64,000 nt of DNA from Leptotrichia trevisanii DSM 22070 (GTDB taxonomy: Bacteria > Fusobacteriota > Fusobacteriia > Fusobacteriales > Leptotrichiaceae), in the NCBI RefSeq assembly GCF_000482505.1, contig NZ_AXVL01000010.1, forward strand, positions 1 through 64,000, read 5' to 3'. The position numbers and the translations under genes are program-made. Below, one piece after another: positions 1-8,144 of the stretch. Numbering within the stretch: the stretch's first letter is position 1; each line of letters starts with the position of its first letter. The notes below the pieces were generated by a model. It saw nothing but the letters and a program-made list of their open reading frames with translations, did no database searches and was not told the origin of the DNA.

Positions 1-112
1 TAAAACCGATAGAGTCATTGTTAAATTGAAATTGAAAAACAGGCTGCAAGTTATCATTACAACAGAAGCAGTTGTGTTTGTCTTTAGAGACATCGATACC
101 GATATAGAACAT
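1..112 (-). mobile_element. IS110-family transposase, N-terminal part (runs off the window)
   Basis: Reading the minus strand from the ATG at 112 gives MFYIGIDVSKDKHNCF followed by about 20 more residues before the window edge. This is the start of the RuvC-like DEDD domain of IS110-family transposases; D7 would be the first catalytic aspartate. An AAAGGTGG ribosome site lies at 119-126 on the minus strand. The rest of the element is outside the window, so intactness cannot be judged. The plus-strand ORF over the same bases is only its shadow. Confidence 0.85.
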
Positions 113-119
113 AAGAATA

Positions 120-300
120 CCACCTTTCAAAAAGAAAATATTGATACTGTAAAACCACAAACTCTTTGCGAATGTAACCTCGTTCTATATAAACCGTCAA
201 GCGGTATCTAACTAATTAACAATTTAACAAAGAGACTGTGGCTAGAGCCTTTTTAAAACCATCAAGTGGTAGGAGGAGATTAACTAATCCACAGTATCTT
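120..300 (-). ncRNA. Candidate IS110 bridge RNA (two-loop guide RNA) upstream of the transposase
   Basis: About 180 bases of non-coding DNA upstream of the transposase start fold into two adjacent stem-loops. Stem 1 is ACTGTGG (235-241) with CCACAGT (289-295). Stem 2 is CTCTTTG (162-168) with CAAAGAG (228-234). Each loop contains a small hairpin with the same TCAAG loop: ACCA/TGGT at 258-270 and ACCG/CGGT at 193-205. Each also has the shared motif TAACTAAT (281-288 and 209-216 on the plus strand). A minus-strand TATACT at 307-312 could be the -10 box placing the RNA start near 300. IS110-group elements are known to encode a bridge RNA here, with a target-binding and a donor-binding loop. The assignment to this RNA is inference from position and fold. 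Confidence 0.65.
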
Positions 301-375
301 AATAATAGTATATTACAAAATCCTTGAAGAGGGATGTAAAAAACTACAAATATATTATACGAGGAAGGTATTAAA

Positions 376-1524
376 ATGTATATAAATCCAATTATTGAAG
401 GAATTGAGATTTCTGATATTAGAAAAATTCATGAAAGACTAGTAAACTATAAAAATGTGATAAATATGACGATTGGGGAGCCTGATATTGATGTTCCGCA
501 GGAAGTGAAGGAGGCTGTGGCTTATCACGCCTTAAATAGCAGAATAAAATATTCTCCTGTGGGAGGGATGCCTGAATTAAGAGAAAAGATTGCCAAATAC
601 TATAATGAGCAGTTTTTGGGAAATTACAATACTCAAAATGTTTTGGTCACAGTTGGTTCTACAGAAGGGCTTGCTTCGGTTTTGAAAACTATTTTAGCAA
701 AAGATGATGAAGTGATTATTCCGACACCTGCGTATGTGGGATATGAGCCATTGATTACGATTTCTGAGGCGAAAACTAAATTTCTTGACTTGGAAGAAAA
801 TAATTTTGTTTTGACGAAAGAGATTTTGGAAGAAAATATTACTGATAAGACTAAATTGATAATTTTGACATATCCGAATAATCCATCTGGAATTACGCTT
901 GCGGAAGAAGAAATGGTTAAAATTGTGAAATTTTTGAAAGATAAAAATATTTACTTGATAAGTGATGAAATTTATGCAGCAATTACTTTTGAAAAATTTA
1001 CTTCCTTTGCAAAATTTTCTGATGAATTGAAGGAACAGCTTATTATAATTAATGGATTTTCAAAATCGCATTCAATGACAGGTTACAGACTAGGGTATAT
1101 TATTGCTGATGAAAAATTACAGAATCAAGTGAAGAAAGTTAGCCAGTACAACGTAACAAGTGCATCAACATTGTCACAATATGGAGCGATTGTAGCCCTT
1201 GATAAATGTTCTGATACAACAAAAATTTCTGAAATTTATAAAAAAAGAGTGGAATATTTTGTAAATGGATTGGAAAAATTAGGTTTTGAATGTCTGAAAC
1301 CTAAAGGGGCGTTTTATGTTTTTGCAACTTATAAAAATATTGAGAAGTTTAAAAATATGAAATCATTTGATTTTGTTCTTGATTTATTGGAAAAAACGGA
1401 ACTTGCGATTGTACCTGGAATTACATTTCAAGTGGAGGGATACGTAAGATTTTCAATTGTGCATGATATTCCTGTATTGGAAGAGGCGATTGCAAGGTTG
1501 GGAAAATATATAAAAGAAAAGTAG
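376..1524 (+). CDS. Pyridoxal-phosphate aminotransferase, class I/II
   Basis: A 382-residue fold-type I aminotransferase, of normal length for the family. Visible hallmarks are the PNNPSG loop near residues 167-172, D197 in SDEIY (pairs with the pyridine nitrogen), the Schiff-base lysine K230 in GFSKSHSMTGYR, and R238 plus the C-terminal arginine in YVRFSI for substrate carboxylate binding. It transfers an amino group between an amino acid and a 2-oxoacid in the cytoplasm. It resembles the AspB/PatA group (aspartate or N-acetyl-diaminopimelate aminotransferase), but the sequence alone does not fix the substrate. A GAGGAAGG ribosome site is at 361-368. The IS110 end lies directly upstream, so its promoter may have been altered by the insertion. 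Confidence 0.9.
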   Translation: MYINPIIEGIEISDIRKIHERLVNYKNVINMTIGEPDIDVPQEVKEAVAYHALNSRIKYSPVGGMPELREKIAKYYNEQFLGNYNTQNVLVTVGSTEGLASVLKTILAKDDEVIIPTPAYVGYEPLITISEAKTKFLDLEENNFVLTKEILEENITDKTKLIILTYPNNPSGITLAEEEMVKIVKFLKDKNIYLISDEIYAAITFEKFTSFAKFSDELKEQLIIINGFSKSHSMTGYRLGYIIADEKLQNQVKKVSQYNVTSASTLSQYGAIVALDKCSDTTKISEIYKKRVEYFVNGLEKLGFECLKPKGAFYVFATYKNIEKFKNMKSFDFVLDLLEKTELAIVPGITFQVEGYVRFSIVHDIPVLEEAIARLGKYIKEK

Positions 1525-1554
1525 AAATGATAATTTAAAAAAATGGAGAAATTG

Positions 1555-2988
1555 ATGGAAAAAATGGAAAAGAAAAGTTTGAAAAAAGGGGACTTGATAC
1601 AGTTAAAAATTGCGAATCTTGATACTAAGGGCAGAGCTTACGGATTTTTTGATGAAAATAAAATTTATGTGAATATTAATGCGGCAGAAAATCAAGTTGT
1701 TGAAGGAATTTTTGTAAAAAGACGGAGAAAGTATGAACTGATACATTGCAAAATTATTGACTTTGCTGGGAGACAAAATGTGATATATGATGATATTGCA
1801 AGACAAAATGGAGGCTGTAACTACCAGTATTACATGTATGATGAACAGCTTGAAATAAAGGCAGAGCATATAAAAAAAGAATTAGATAGAATTATTAAGT
1901 ATGATTATATTTTTGAAGAGCCTGTTAGAAGTGTAAAGCCTGATAAATATAGAAATAAAATGGAATTTAGTTTTGGAAATGCTGCAAAAGGCGGGCCTAT
2001 AATTTTAGGGCTTCATAAGCAGAATAGTTTTCACGACATTGTAGAAGTTGATGGGCTGAAATTAATGGATGATAATTTTAATAAAATTTATATTTTTTGT
2101 AACGAATTTTGTAAAAAAACAGGCTTTGATTTTTATCATAGGCTAGATCATATAGGTTTTTTTAGAAATCTTGTAATTAGAAAAGCAGAATTCACAAAAC
2201 AGATTTTGGTAAATATTGTAACAACGACACAAATTAGTGAGATAGAAAAGAAAAAATTTCAAAAGGAATTTAAGGAAGGATTGTTAGCCTTAAATTTGGA
2301 TGATGGTTTTAAAATTACTGGAATTTTACACACATTTAATGATAATTTTTCGGATATGGTTATTTCTGAAAGTGAAACGATTTTGTATGGAGAACGTGAT
2401 TTGACAGAGGAAATTTTTGGATTAAAATTTAAAATCAGCCCATACAGTTTTTTTCAGACAAATTCCCAGACAGTAGAAAAATTATACGGAAAAGTCTTAA
2501 CATATCTTGAAGAAATTGAAAATATTAAAATTGATGAAGCAACAGTTTTTGACTTATTCAGCGGTACTGGTACAATTGGACAAATTGTTTCAAAAAAGGC
2601 AAAGCAAGTTTATGGAATCGAATTAGTGCCAGAGGCGGTGGAAAAAGCTAATGAAAATGCAAAATTAAACAGTATCCAGAATGCACATTTTATCGCAGGA
2701 GATGTCTTTGCAAAATTAGATGAATTTGACAATGACGGAATCAAGCCAGATATTTTAATTTTGGATCCTCCACGAGCTGGAGTAGGTGAAAAAACTATCA
2801 CAAAGCTGGTAAAATACAATACTAAAAATATAATTTATGTGTCTTGTAATCCAAAAACTTTGATGACAGATTTGATAAAGTTTGGGGAGTTTGGGTATAG
2901 GCTGGTTAGGTGTTCGGTGGTGGATATGTTCCCGGTAACCCAGCATTTGGAGGTTGTGTGTTTGCTGGAAAGGAGAAGTTTTGAATAA
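1555..2988 (+). CDS. 23S rRNA (uracil-5-)-methyltransferase, RlmD/RlmCD type
   Basis: About 477 residues. The N-terminus (roughly 15-70) is a TRAM RNA-binding domain, followed by a cysteine motif (NGGCNYQYY) of the iron-sulfur cluster region. The C-terminal SAM-dependent fold has LFSGTGTIG (SAM motif I), LDPPRAG (motif IV) and the catalytic cysteine in YVSCNPKTL. The enzyme makes 5-methyluridine in 23S rRNA. I chose ATG 1555 because GGAG at 1545-1548 sits six bases upstream; the ATG at 1543 overlaps that site. The stop overlaps the start of the next gene. Confidence 0.9.
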   Translation: MEKMEKKSLKKGDLIQLKIANLDTKGRAYGFFDENKIYVNINAAENQVVEGIFVKRRRKYELIHCKIIDFAGRQNVIYDDIARQNGGCNYQYYMYDEQLEIKAEHIKKELDRIIKYDYIFEEPVRSVKPDKYRNKMEFSFGNAAKGGPIILGLHKQNSFHDIVEVDGLKLMDDNFNKIYIFCNEFCKKTGFDFYHRLDHIGFFRNLVIRKAEFTKQILVNIVTTTQISEIEKKKFQKEFKEGLLALNLDDGFKITGILHTFNDNFSDMVISESETILYGERDLTEEIFGLKFKISPYSFFQTNSQTVEKLYGKVLTYLEEIENIKIDEATVFDLFSGTGTIGQIVSKKAKQVYGIELVPEAVEKANENAKLNSIQNAHFIAGDVFAKLDEFDNDGIKPDILILDPPRAGVGEKTITKLVKYNTKNIIYVSCNPKTLMTDLIKFGEFGYRLVRCSVVDMFPVTQHLEVVCLLERRSFE

Positions 2989-4057
2989 AAAAAAGGAATT
3001 AGAGAAATTATATTATGATTATTTAGGAAAAAGAAAAAAAACTAAGTTATATTGGTATAAAATAATAGCTAGCACATTTATTTTGACAACTCCTTTAATA
3101 ATTTTTATTTTAACACAATTTGTTTTTAAACAAAAAGCAGAAGAATTAACGATTGAATGCTATAAATATATAATAGATAAATTAATTAAATTTTTTTCAT
3201 TAAAAGAAGAATACACTAATGATGTACAAATAATAATAAAAATAATTTTAGAATTTTTTATTTATATAATACCAACTACAGTTGTTGCCATACTATTTAT
3301 AATGTTTGATGAACAAGAAACAGAAGACATTTTTTCATTTTATATATACTTAAAGGAAAACAATAAAAATATTGAAAATATTTTAGAAGATATTGATAAT
3401 AAAAACTCAAGTATAATAAAGGTAATGAATAAAGGAACAAAAAAAATTTTAGATGGTGGTATTATTCAAATGTTAATAAGAATTTTTAAATTATTAACAT
3501 TTATGTTAGTTTTTTTATTTGGAATTGAAGAATTAAATACTGAGAAAATAAAATCTATTATAGATAAATTAATTAATCTTCAAAAAAATTGGAAAGTATT
3601 TTTTATTATTGGACTTTTATGGATTGTTATTATAGAAGGTGGAAAAAATATATTGAATATTAATTTTAGAAGAGAAAAAATGTATAATAAAAGAATTAGA
3701 TGGATAGCAAATTATGAAAAATTAAATTCATACTTATCAAAAATTTTAGAATATGATTTGAATAATAAAAAATTTAAGTACAAGGATAGTATTTCCGTTG
3801 AATTAATAGAAGTTCCAGGAATCATAATCTGTAATAAAAATAATAAAAGAAGTATAATAATTACTACAAGTATTGAATATTTAAAATTATTTATGTTTCT
3901 AAAAGAGAAAGAAGAGAAAGATAAAATAAATGAAAAGATAGATTGGGAAACAATCATTGAAAATTACAAAAAGTTTGAAAAATCAGATGAAGATAAATTT
4001 AAAGATATAAATTATTCATATACAAATAAAGAAATTGCTATAGAAATAAAAATATAA
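2981..4057 (+). CDS. Hypothetical membrane protein
   Basis: About 358 residues, very lysine- and isoleucine-rich. I do not recognise a family. Hydrophobic segments lie near residues 25-45, 90-110, 165-185 and 205-220, so it is probably a four-helix inner-membrane protein with a lysine-rich cytoplasmic C-terminal half. The start is placed at TTG 2981: AGGAG at 2971-2975 gives good spacing, and this overlaps the last codons of the upstream methyltransferase gene, implying translational coupling. The codon use is more AT-rich than the upstream gene, which may indicate an acquired gene. Confidence 0.6.
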   Translation: MNKKKELEKLYYDYLGKRKKTKLYWYKIIASTFILTTPLIIFILTQFVFKQKAEELTIECYKYIIDKLIKFFSLKEEYTNDVQIIIKIILEFFIYIIPTTVVAILFIMFDEQETEDIFSFYIYLKENNKNIENILEDIDNKNSSIIKVMNKGTKKILDGGIIQMLIRIFKLLTFMLVFLFGIEELNTEKIKSIIDKLINLQKNWKVFFIIGLLWIVIIEGGKNILNINFRREKMYNKRIRWIANYEKLNSYLSKILEYDLNNKKFKYKDSISVELIEVPGIIICNKNNKRSIIITTSIEYLKLFMFLKEKEEKDKINEKIDWETIIENYKKFEKSDEDKFKDINYSYTNKEIAIEIKI

Positions 4058-4091
4058 AATTTCCGTTTTTTAATAAAATTAGTATTGAACA

Positions 4092-4136
4092 AAATATCGA
4101 CTTATTAGTAAACTCTAACTTAATAAATCGATATTT
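4092..4136. terminator. Bidirectional terminator between convergent genes
   Basis: A 16-base stem with one mismatch pairs 4092-4107 with 4121-4136 around a 13-base loop. T-rich tracts follow on both strands. It sits between the plus-strand membrane protein gene and the minus-strand transketolase gene. Confidence 0.8.
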
Positions 4137-4158
4137 TTTATTTTAATTAAAATGGATT

Positions 4159-5121
4159 TTAATCTTTTAGTAATTCCATCGCAGCCCCATAAATATGCTC
4201 TGCAGTCAACTCATATTCATTCATCAAAAAGTCCAACGAACCAACTTGTCCAAATCTTTCCTTTATTCCAATTCTTCTTAATTTTGCGTTTCCAGTTTCA
4301 GCAATTACCTCGGCAACTGCACTACCTAAACCATTGTGAATGCTGTGATTTTCGCAAGTTACTATTTTCCCTGTTTTTTGTGCATATTTTTTGATTAATT
4401 CCTTGTCTATTGGATTTAAAGTGAACATATCTATTACAGCAACACTTATTTTTTCTTTTTCTAATTTTTCTGATGCTTTTATGGCTTCTGATACCATAAT
4501 CCCGTTAGCAATTAAAGTAATATCAGCCCCATCTTTTAACAAATTTCCTTTTCCAATTTCAAACGTTGAGCCTTTTTCATAAATTGTTGCTGCATTTTTT
4601 CTGATTGTTCTAATCCAGTAGAAACCATCTTTTGTGGCAATTTGTTCGAGAATATTTTCAAACATTACAGCATCTGTCATTTCCATCACAACAGTATCAG
4701 CAAGTCCTCTCATTATTCCCATGTCTTCAAAGGACATATGCGTACCACCATTGTAAACGGCAGTCACTCCAGCGTCGGAGGCAATTACTTTGATGTTGTT
4801 TTTTTGATATGCTCCAGACATAAAGAGCTGATCGAAGCATCTTCGACTTGCAAATGCTGTAAAAGTGTGAGCAAATGGATATTTCCCAGCGATAGACATT
4901 CCAGCCGCAATACCAATCATATTTGCTTCCATTATTCCACAATTTATTACTCTTTCAGGATACTCTTTCTGTATTTTGTCCGTTGTAATTGCGTTCATTA
5001 AATCAGCTTCAAGAGCTACAATTTCATTGTGTTTTCCCATTAATTCACCAAGTTTGGAAGAATAAACTTTTCGCATTTCTATTTCATCTTTTTTTGGAGT
5101 TCCATTATAGATTTTTAACAT
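4159..5121 (-). CDS. Transketolase, C-terminal subunit
   Basis: 320 residues matching the pyrimidine-binding plus C-terminal domains of transketolase. In many anaerobes transketolase is split into two adjacent genes and this is the second half. Visible elements include the ALEADLMNA region near the N-terminus, the conserved glutamate region NCGIMEANMIGIAAGMS that activates TPP, and the GSLDFLMNEYELTAEHI C-terminus. With the N-terminal subunit it moves two-carbon ketol units between sugar phosphates in the pentose phosphate pathway. The stop of the N-terminal subunit abuts this start, so the two are co-translated. The PTS genes upstream suggest it serves a dedicated pentose or ascorbate-like sugar route. 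Confidence 0.9.
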   Translation of the reverse strand: MLKIYNGTPKKDEIEMRKVYSSKLGELMGKHNEIVALEADLMNAITTDKIQKEYPERVINCGIMEANMIGIAAGMSIAGKYPFAHTFTAFASRRCFDQLFMSGAYQKNNIKVIASDAGVTAVYNGGTHMSFEDMGIMRGLADTVVMEMTDAVMFENILEQIATKDGFYWIRTIRKNAATIYEKGSTFEIGKGNLLKDGADITLIANGIMVSEAIKASEKLEKEKISVAVIDMFTLNPIDKELIKKYAQKTGKIVTCENHSIHNGLGSAVAEVIAETGNAKLRRIGIKERFGQVGSLDFLMNEYELTAEHIYGAAMELLKD

Positions 5122-5970
5122 TTATTCCACCTCACTTTCTAATTTTTTTATCACTTTTTCAATTTCCTGCTTCATTTCATCAGTTAATCTCAAGTGATGA
5201 GAATTTTTCATATTTTCAATGTATTTGACACCTTGCCCTTTAATAGTGTCAAGTATTACAAATAGTGGTTTTTCATTGTTTTTACGAGGTACTTTCAAAA
5301 TATCATACATTTTTTCAATATCATTTCCTTTTACAGTAACAGTATCAAAGCCGAATGTTTTCATTTTTTCCTCAAAAGAGAATGGTTTTATTATTTCATC
5401 CAAAGCACCATCTAGCTGCTTTTTGTTGTAATCGAGGAACACAGTTAAATTATTTAAATTATGATGAGCGATAAACTGAAATGCTTCCCAGCACTGTCCT
5501 TCATTTATTTCCCCATCTCCAACAATGCAGAATACCCTATTAGACTTTTTATCCATTTGCAAGGCTTTTGCAATTCCTGTAGCAATTGAGATTCCTTGTC
5601 CCAGAGAACCTGTTGTTGCGTCAACTCCTTTTGTTTTGAGTCTGTCGGGATGGCTTGGTAAATTTGTTCCATTCTGATTTAACGTATAAATCTCTTCAAG
5701 CGGAAAAAATCCTTTTAAGGCTAAAGTTGCGTATAATGCAGGGCCTGCGTGCCCTTTTGACAGCACAAAGTAATCTCTTTCTTCCCAATGTGGATTTTTA
5801 GGATTGATATTCATAATGCCGCCATACAGTACCGCCAATATTTCAACGATTGATAAACTTCCGCCATAATGCCCAAATCCTAGATTGGTAAGGGATTTTA
5901 ATGTGTTTATTCTAATATTGGTAGCTAATTTTTTCATTTCTTTCACTTTTTCATTATAATCACTATTCAT
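5122..5970 (-). CDS. Transketolase, N-terminal (TPP-binding) subunit
   Basis: 282 residues of the TPP pyrophosphate-binding domain. Clear marks are LSKGHAGPALYATLA, TGSLGQGISIATGIA and the TPP/metal motif GDGEINEGQCWEAF. It pairs with the C-terminal subunit encoded directly downstream to form an active heteromeric transketolase. It follows the PTS permease gene by about 40 bases in the same direction, consistent with one operon. Confidence 0.92.
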   Translation of the reverse strand: MNSDYNEKVKEMKKLATNIRINTLKSLTNLGFGHYGGSLSIVEILAVLYGGIMNINPKNPHWEERDYFVLSKGHAGPALYATLALKGFFPLEEIYTLNQNGTNLPSHPDRLKTKGVDATTGSLGQGISIATGIAKALQMDKKSNRVFCIVGDGEINEGQCWEAFQFIAHHNLNNLTVFLDYNKKQLDGALDEIIKPFSFEEKMKTFGFDTVTVKGNDIEKMYDILKVPRKNNEKPLFVILDTIKGQGVKYIENMKNSHHLRLTDEMKQEIEKVIKKLESEVE

Positions 5971-6012
5971 TTTTGGCTCCTTCCAAATGATAGTTTTTTT
6001 TTTAACATTAAT

Positions 6013-7362
6013 TTATTCTGATTTTTTTGATGATACAAATCCGAAAGCTACTAAAATAGCAGTTATTCCAACAATTATTCCAGAAACTACTATTGGAGAT
6101 ACATATTTTGCCATATTTCCTAATACGATTCCAACTGTTACGAAATCTGCATCAGAGAATGTAGTATTTGCAAATCCTAAATTTCCTAATACTGGTAATA
6201 AAATTACAGGTAGGAATGTCAGTAATAGTCCGTTTGCAAAAGCTCCGATTGAAGCTCCTCTTCTACCACCAGTAGCATTTCCAAATACACCTGCTGTCGC
6301 TCCACAGAAGAAATGAGGTACAACTCCTGGTAAGATAAGAGTCCATTTTAACATACCAAGTATAAATAATCCAACAATTCCTCCTAAAAAGCTACATAAA
6401 AATCCGATTAATACGGCATTTGGTGCATAAGGGAATACAATTGGGCAATCTAATGCGGGTTTTGCATTTGGTACAAGTTTTTCAGAAAATCCAACAAAGG
6501 CAGGTACTATTTCTGCAAGGACAAGTCTAACACCTGATAAGATAATATAAACTCCCGCTGCGAATGTTATAGCTTGAATAACTGCAAATACCAAATAATT
6601 ATCTCCGCCGCTTAGTTCCTTTTCAACATAGCCTTTTCCTGCAACTAATGCCAAGATCAAGTAAATCATCATCATAGTCAATGAGATTGAAATAGAGCTG
6701 TCTCTTAAAAAACTCAAGTTTTTAGGCAATTTCATTTCTTCTGTTGATTTTGAACCTTTTCCAACTAAAGAGCCAACAAATCCTGATAAAACATATCCTA
6801 TTGTACTAAAATGTCCAAATCCAACATCATCGCTTCCAGTAATTTTTCTAACATAAGGTTGTGCCAATGCAGGAAATATTGCCATTACAAGTCCTAATGT
6901 CAATGAACCAATGATTACTAGTAAAGGTCCTTGAAATCCTCCAACTTTTAATATTATTCCAATCATACATGCCATATATAAAGTATGGTGTCCTGTCAGG
7001 AAAATATATTTTAATTTTGTAAATCTTGCGATAAATATGTTCCAGAACATTCCAAGTGCCATTATTAACGCTGTTATTGTTCCGTATTCTTTTAATGCCA
7101 ATGAAACAATTGCTTCATTGTTAGGCACTATTCCTTGAACGTGGAATCCTTGTTCAAACATGCTTCCCATAGGTGCTAATGAGTTTACAACCAGTCCTGC
7201 TCCTCCACCTAATACCAAAAATCCTAAAATAGTTTTTATTGTACCTTTTACTATGTCTGTAAATGGTTTTTTCTGAACTAATAACCCAATCATTGCTATT
7301 AATCCGACTAAAATTGACGGGACTTTTAAAATGTCCACAATAAGAGTTAATAAGCCTTTCAT
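6013..7362 (-). CDS. PTS system ascorbate-type permease, EIIC (UlaA/SgaT family)
   Basis: 449 residues with about ten or more hydrophobic helices and a glycine-rich pattern typical of the UlaA/SgaT EIIC family, such as GFLVLGGGAGLVVNSLAPMG near residues 45-65 and the FFCGATAGVFGNATGGRRG region. It forms the membrane channel that imports and helps phosphorylate its sugar. The EIIB and EIIA genes lie immediately upstream in the same operon, as expected for a system with separate subunits. The family includes ascorbate transporters, but related members probably carry other sugars; the adjacent transketolase suggests a pentose-like product. Substrate is not determined. Confidence 0.88.
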   Translation of the reverse strand: MKGLLTLIVDILKVPSILVGLIAMIGLLVQKKPFTDIVKGTIKTILGFLVLGGGAGLVVNSLAPMGSMFEQGFHVQGIVPNNEAIVSLALKEYGTITALIMALGMFWNIFIARFTKLKYIFLTGHHTLYMACMIGIILKVGGFQGPLLVIIGSLTLGLVMAIFPALAQPYVRKITGSDDVGFGHFSTIGYVLSGFVGSLVGKGSKSTEEMKLPKNLSFLRDSSISISLTMMMIYLILALVAGKGYVEKELSGGDNYLVFAVIQAITFAAGVYIILSGVRLVLAEIVPAFVGFSEKLVPNAKPALDCPIVFPYAPNAVLIGFLCSFLGGIVGLFILGMLKWTLILPGVVPHFFCGATAGVFGNATGGRRGASIGAFANGLLLTFLPVILLPVLGNLGFANTTFSDADFVTVGIVLGNMAKYVSPIVVSGIIVGITAILVAFGFVSSKKSE

Positions 7363-7398
7363 TTTGTCCTCCTAAATTTTACATTTTATTTTTTTGTT

Positions 7399-7668
7399 TT
7401 ACTTTTTGAAATAATCTGTTAATTTTTCTTCCAGTTCAGGCATACTTATAATGCTGTCTAAAACAATTAATTTATCAGCTGGAATTGTTGCACTTTCTGC
7501 AATATCCTTTCCCATTACAAATACATCTGCTGCTCCAGGAAGTGCTGATGCCAAGTCGGAATGCTCAACTTCAGCTTCTACACCAATTTTTTTAAGAACC
7601 TTTTTTATGTTCATTTCCACCATAAAGCTGCTTCCCAATCCTGATCCACAAACTGCCATAATTTTCAT
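7399..7668 (-). CDS. PTS EIIB, ascorbate (SgaB) type
   Basis: 89 residues with the phosphocysteine loop near the N-terminus, AVCGSGLGSSFMVEMN, where C7 would carry the phosphate between EIIA and the sugar. Length is normal for the lactose/ascorbate EIIB fold. It lies between the EIIA and EIIC genes. A purine-rich AGGAGG ribosome site precedes it. Confidence 0.9.
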   Translation of the reverse strand: MKIMAVCGSGLGSSFMVEMNIKKVLKKIGVEAEVEHSDLASALPGAADVFVMGKDIAESATIPADKLIVLDSIISMPELEEKLTDYFKK

Positions 7669-7712
7669 AAAAATCTCCTCCTAATTTTTTATTATTTGTT
7701 TTCCACTTTTTA

Positions 7713-8144
7713 TCAATATTTTTTTATAATTTTTTCTATTTCTGCATAATTTTTTGAGTTTATAAGTTTTTCAATACTTTCATCATCTTGAAACAATTCA
7801 ACTAACTTCATAAGTATTTCCATATGACTATCAGCATCCTTAGTTGCCAGCACAAACACCAGCTGAACTTTAGAATCACCATAATATACTGGTTTGTTAA
7901 GTTTCAAAAGGCTTACTCCAGTGCCTATTGCTCCTTCTTCGGGCCTTGCGTGTGGCATTGCCAGATTTTCTCTTAGAATGACGTAAAAACCTAGTTTTTC
8001 AATGCTTTCTATCATAGCTGTTATGTAATTTGCTGTTATTATATTTTTTTGTAGCAGAGGTTTTCCTGCGATTTTGATACTTTCTTTCCAGTCAGATACT
8101 GAATCTATTATTTGTATATTGCCATCAAGTATTTTTTCTAACAT
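7713..8144 (-). CDS. PTS EIIA, mannitol/ascorbate type
   Basis: 143 residues of the mannitol/fructose-type EIIA fold. H65 in LAMPHARPEEG is the likely phosphohistidine that receives phosphate from HPr. Its start codon overlaps the stop of the upstream PRD regulator by a few bases, showing translational coupling. It is a paralog of the EIIA-like domain at the C-terminus of that regulator. Confidence 0.9.
   Translation of the reverse strand: MLEKILDGNIQIIDSVSDWKESIKIAGKPLLQKNIITANYITAMIESIEKLGFYVILRENLAMPHARPEEGAIGTGVSLLKLNKPVYYGDSKVQLVFVLATKDADSHMEILMKLVELFQDDESIEKLINSKNYAEIEKIIKKY

Noticed and set aside
26-211. 61-codon plus-strand ORF at the left edge
   Set aside because: The minus strand encodes a clear IS110 transposase N-terminus over the same bases, and the remainder covers the structured RNA region.
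4152-5228. Plus-strand ORFs over the transketolase genes
   Set aside because: Antisense shadows of clearly conserved genes.
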